Assembly (NCBI GenBank): GCA_938084875.1
Contig: CALKFX010000200.1
Location: 1-16,653, forward strand
Source: an uncultured Flavobacteriales bacterium
GTDB lineage: Bacteria > Bacteroidota > Bacteroidia > Flavobacteriales_D > Parvicellaceae
DNA length: 16,653 bases
Reading direction: 5' to 3'
The stretch's first letter is position 1, and every line of letters begins with the position of its first letter. The notes under the pieces were generated by a model. That model worked only from the letters and a program-made list of their open reading frames with translations, had not been told where the DNA came from and searched no databases. Below are positions 14,327 through 16,653 of this stretch, piece after piece. The translations under genes were made by a program, and so were the position numbers.

Positions 14327-14892
14327 ATTATTTCGCACATCCTACAGCAGTAATTGATAAAAATGTAAAAATTGGCAATGAATCCAAGATTTGGCATTTT
14401 AGCCATGTTATGAGTAATTCAATTATTGGAATAGGATGTAATATTGGACAAAACGTAGTAGTTTCTCCTTATGTAGAATTAGGTAATAATGTAAAAGTTC
14501 AAAATAATGTTTCAATCTATACAGGAGTAATATGTGAGGATAATGTTTTTTTAGGTCCATCTATGGTTTTTACAAATATTCTAAATCCTAGAAGTGCGAT
14601 TATTAGAAGAGATAGTTATGTAAAAACTTTAGTAAAGAAAGGAGCTTCAATTGGTGCTAATTCTACAATTATTTGCGGAAATACCATTGGTGAATATGCT
14701 CTTGTAGGTGCAGGAAGTGTTGTTACTAAGCCAGTTAAGCCCTATGCTTTAGTAGTTGGAAATCCTGGCAAACAAATTGGTTGGGTCAGTGAGTATGGTC
14801 ATAGATTAGAATTTGTTTCTGGAAAAGCTAAATGCCCAGAGTCGTTAAAGTCTTACGAACTAAAAAATGGATTCATAAAAGAGATTAAATAA
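14323..14892 (+). CDS. wbpD: WbpD-like UDP-amino-sugar N-acetyltransferase (left-handed beta-helix)
   Basis: A 189-residue acetyltransferase of the LbetaH family, built from hexapeptide repeats ('IGNESKIWHF', 'IGIGCNIGQNVVVSPYV', 'IGANSTIICGNTIGEYALVG'). The loop 'FTNILNPRSAI' (83-93) with N85 is characteristic of WbpD/WlbB, which acetylate the 3-amino group of UDP-2-acetamido-3-amino-2,3-dideoxy-uronate with acetyl-CoA. 'VVGNPGKQIGWVSEYG' (149-164) is the end of the helix and the start of the C-terminal arm. A trimer is expected from the family. It lies between the decarboxylase gene and the WbpB-like oxidoreductase, overlapping them by four and one bases. Confidence 0.92.
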   Translation: MNYFAHPTAVIDKNVKIGNESKIWHFSHVMSNSIIGIGCNIGQNVVVSPYVELGNNVKVQNNVSIYTGVICEDNVFLGPSMVFTNILNPRSAIIRRDSYVKTLVKKGASIGANSTIICGNTIGEYALVGAGSVVTKPVKPYALVVGNPGKQIGWVSEYGHRLEFVSGKAKCPESLKSYELKNGFIKEIK

Positions 14893-15911
14893 TGGATAAA
14901 ATAAAGTTTGGAATTATAGGGGCTGGTCATATTGGTAAAAGACATGCAGAGATGGTATTGAGAAACACAAATTGTGAACTTACTGCTATTTGTGATGTTA
15001 TACCCAAAGAAAGTTTAGCATTAGAACCTTACGACGTGCCATTTTACAATGATTATTTAAAAATGCTTAACACCCACCAAGAAATTGATGTTGTTTGTGT
15101 CTGTACTCCAAATGGTTCACATTCTGATATTTCTATTTCTGTTTTGAAACATGACAAACACGTTGTAATAGAAAAACCAATTGGACTAACTGTAGCCAAT
15201 TGTGAAAAAGTGATTTTTAATGCACTTCAAAGAAACAAACATGTCTTTGCTGTAATGCAAAATAGATATTCTCCACCAAGCGAATGGCTCAAAGAAATCA
15301 TTGAAGCTAAAAAATTAGGTAAAATATTTATGGTTCAAGTAAATTGTTTTTGGAATAGAGATGATAGGTATTATAAAAAAGGAGGATGGAAAGGAACGCA
15401 TGATATGGATGGTGGTACACTTTTTACTCAATTTTCACATTTCATAGATATTATGTATTGGTTGTTTGGAGACATAGAAAATATTCAGGGGAAATTTGAG
15501 GACTTTACCCACCAAGAATCTACAGATTTTGAGGACTCAGGAATAGTTTCTTTTGATTTTAAAAAAGGAGGTATAGGCTGTTTGAATTATTCTACAGCAG
15601 TTTGGAACTCCAATCTGGAAAGCAGTATAACAGTAATTGGAAGCAAAGGAAGTATTAAGATTGGAGGTCAGTATATGAACGAAATTGAATATTGTAATAT
15701 TGAAGATTGCAAAATGCCCGAACTTGCACCTTCTAACCCGCCAAATGATTATGGTCCTTATAAAGGAAGTGCAGCAAACCACCATTATATTATTGAAAAT
15801 GTTGTAGAGACATTAAGGGGTCAAAATGTAGCAACAACTAATGTTTTGGAAGGATTAAAAGTAGTAGAAATTATAGAAAAAATTTATAAACTTAGAGATA
15901 GTCAAAAATGA
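14892..15911 (+). CDS. wbpB: WbpB/WlbA-like UDP-uronic acid 3-dehydrogenase (Gfo/Idh/MocA)
   Basis: A 339-residue Gfo/Idh/MocA oxidoreductase, predicted to oxidise C3 of UDP-2-acetamido-2-deoxy-glucuronate using NAD, preparing it for transamination. The N-terminal Rossmann domain has 'GIIGAGHIGKRHAE' (7-20) and 'VVCVCTPNGSHSD' (67-79). The active-site lysine lies in 'IEKPIGLT' (K95). In the C-terminal domain 'FTQFSHFIDIMYWLFG' (178-193) carries H183, matching the catalytic histidine of WlbA. 'MQNRYSPPSEWL' (122-133) is typical of the WlbA subgroup. It starts in the stop of the WbpD-like gene (TAATG) and ends in an ATGA overlap with the dehydrogenase that should supply its substrate. Confidence 0.92.
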   Translation: MDKIKFGIIGAGHIGKRHAEMVLRNTNCELTAICDVIPKESLALEPYDVPFYNDYLKMLNTHQEIDVVCVCTPNGSHSDISISVLKHDKHVVIEKPIGLTVANCEKVIFNALQRNKHVFAVMQNRYSPPSEWLKEIIEAKKLGKIFMVQVNCFWNRDDRYYKKGGWKGTHDMDGGTLFTQFSHFIDIMYWLFGDIENIQGKFEDFTHQESTDFEDSGIVSFDFKKGGIGCLNYSTAVWNSNLESSITVIGSKGSIKIGGQYMNEIEYCNIEDCKMPELAPSNPPNDYGPYKGSAANHHYIIENVVETLRGQNVATTNVLEGLKVVEIIEKIYKLRDSQK

Positions 15912-16653
15912 AAATTTACGACAAAATAATTGCTAAAGAAGAAAAAATTGCTGTTGTTGGGTTAGGGTATGTGGGGCTTCCAATAGCTTTAGAATTTGCC
16001 AAAATAACAAATGTTATAGGTTTTGACATTAACCCAGATAGGGTGTCTATGATGAAAAATAAAATTGACCCTAGTAATGAGTTGGTTTCAAGTGATTTTG
16101 ACAATTGTTCAATTGAGTTTACTCATACAATTGAAGATTTAGAAAAAGCTAAGTTTTTTATAGTAGCTGTCCCAACACCAATTGATCAAAGTAAAGAACC
16201 AAATATTAAGCCATTACTTTCGGCAAGTGAAACAGTTGGAAAGGTTCTTAAAAAGGGAGATTATGTGGTATATGAATCTACTGTATATCCAGGATGTACA
16301 GAAGATGATTGCATTCCCGTTTTGGAAAAATTAAGTGGTTTAAAGTTTATTAAGGATTTTAAAGTTGGTTATTCACCCGAGAGAATTAATCCTGGAGATA
16401 AAGTTCATACTCTTTCAAGTATTGTAAAAGTCTCCTCTGGATGTGATGAAGAATCTTCAGAAGAAATTGCCAAAACCTATGAATTAGTTGTTTCTGCGGG
16501 TGTACATAGAGCATCATCTATAAAAGTAGCGGAGGCCGCTAAAATTATTGAAAATACCCAACGAGATGTAAATATTGCTTTGATCAACGAACTTTCTGTG
16601 ATATTCAATAGAATGAATATAAATACTTACGAAGTGTTAGAAGCTGCTGGAAC
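15908..16653 (+). CDS. UDP-HexNAc 6-dehydrogenase, TviB/WbpO type (3' end outside window)
   Basis: The first 248 residues of a nucleotide-sugar dehydrogenase; the frame is open to the window edge, so the C-terminal third with the catalytic Cys loop is missing. Seen are the Rossmann motif 'VVGLGYVGLPIA' (16-27), 'VPTPID' (88-93), 'ESTVYPGCTE' (123-132), 'YSPERINPGD' (155-164) and 'AKIIENTQRDVNIALINE' (211-228). By memory of the family these are closest to TviB (UDP-GlcNAc) and WbpO (UDP-GalNAc) rather than to WbpA or UGD. It would make the 2-acetamido-uronic acid nucleotide that the WbpB-, WbpE- and WbpD-like enzymes then modify. Start ATG 15908 overlaps the previous stop by four bases. Confidence 0.88.
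   Translation, partial: MKIYDKIIAKEEKIAVVGLGYVGLPIALEFAKITNVIGFDINPDRVSMMKNKIDPSNELVSSDFDNCSIEFTHTIEDLEKAKFFIVAVPTPIDQSKEPNIKPLLSASETVGKVLKKGDYVVYESTVYPGCTEDDCIPVLEKLSGLKFIKDFKVGYSPERINPGDKVHTLSSIVKVSSGCDEESSEEIAKTYELVVSAGVHRASSIKVAEAAKIIENTQRDVNIALINELSVIFNRMNINTYEVLEAAG

Noticed and set aside
15537..16104. Minus-strand frames inside the WbpB-like and TviB-like genes
   Set aside because: Both oppose strongly conserved enzymes and show no family motifs.
1..16653. CRISPR array, tRNA or rRNA genes, insertion sequences, prophage or toxin-antitoxin modules
   Set aside because: I saw no regularly spaced repeats, tRNA-like cloverleafs, transposase motifs or terminal inverted repeats. The window is almost wholly filled by recognised coding sequences.

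Overview
The window looks like a stretch of chromosome from a low-GC Bacteroidota bacterium, most likely Flavobacteriales-like. The evidence is: AT-rich coding throughout; candidate promoters of the Bacteroidota type (TTG about 20 bases upstream of TAnnTTTG); few visible Shine-Dalgarno sites; a greA-HIT pair; a prolipoprotein diacylglyceryl transferase with a long periplasmic insertion; and Bacteroidota-style envelope genes. Packing is very tight. Genes in the same operon overlap by 1 to 17 bases or lie a few bases apart, all three convergent junctions have no spacer, and no gene-free stretch exceeds about 90 bases.

Layout. Bases 1-150 are the C-terminus of a surface-type protein that began upstream. 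A promoter-like sequence, then a terminator-like hairpin, precede greA (221-694) and a HIT-family hydrolase (694-1089). ruvC (minus) converges on the HIT gene. Head to head with ruvC is a polytopic membrane protein of the MprF-flippase/UPF0104 type, followed by a membrane-anchored family 2 glycosyltransferase (to 3691). On the minus strand, 3680-5376 holds a two-gene sulfur/redox unit: a CstB-like persulfide dioxygenase-rhodanese and a thioredoxin. From a shared divergent promoter region at 5377-5454, a plus-strand operon runs through lgt, an ABC ATPase, a MacB/FtsX-type permease with a histidine-rich loop, and a secreted DUF3299-like protein (5455-8812). The last three resemble a Zrg-type metal (zinc) ABC system. 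Minus-strand waaA (Kdo transferase) and a predicted outer-membrane beta-barrel protein occupy 8813-10784.

From 10873 to the right edge is a compact nucleotide-sugar operon: a WbpE-like aminotransferase, UDP-glucose 6-dehydrogenase, UDP-glucuronate decarboxylase, a WbpD-like acetyltransferase, a WbpB-like oxidoreductase, and a TviB/WbpO-type UDP-HexNAc 6-dehydrogenase cut by the edge. Together these could make two glycan precursors: UDP-xylose (through UDP-glucuronate) and a 2,3-diacetamido-2,3-dideoxy-uronic acid nucleotide. This is probably the start of an O-antigen, capsule or exopolysaccharide locus.

Most genes are recognisable housekeeping or envelope families. The less ordinary points are the greA leader hairpin, several genes that apparently must start at TTG or GTG, the head-to-head ruvC/flippase junction with no ATG on either side, the Zrg-like operon, and a uronic-acid pathway that appears to use a TviB-type rather than a WbpA-type dehydrogenase.
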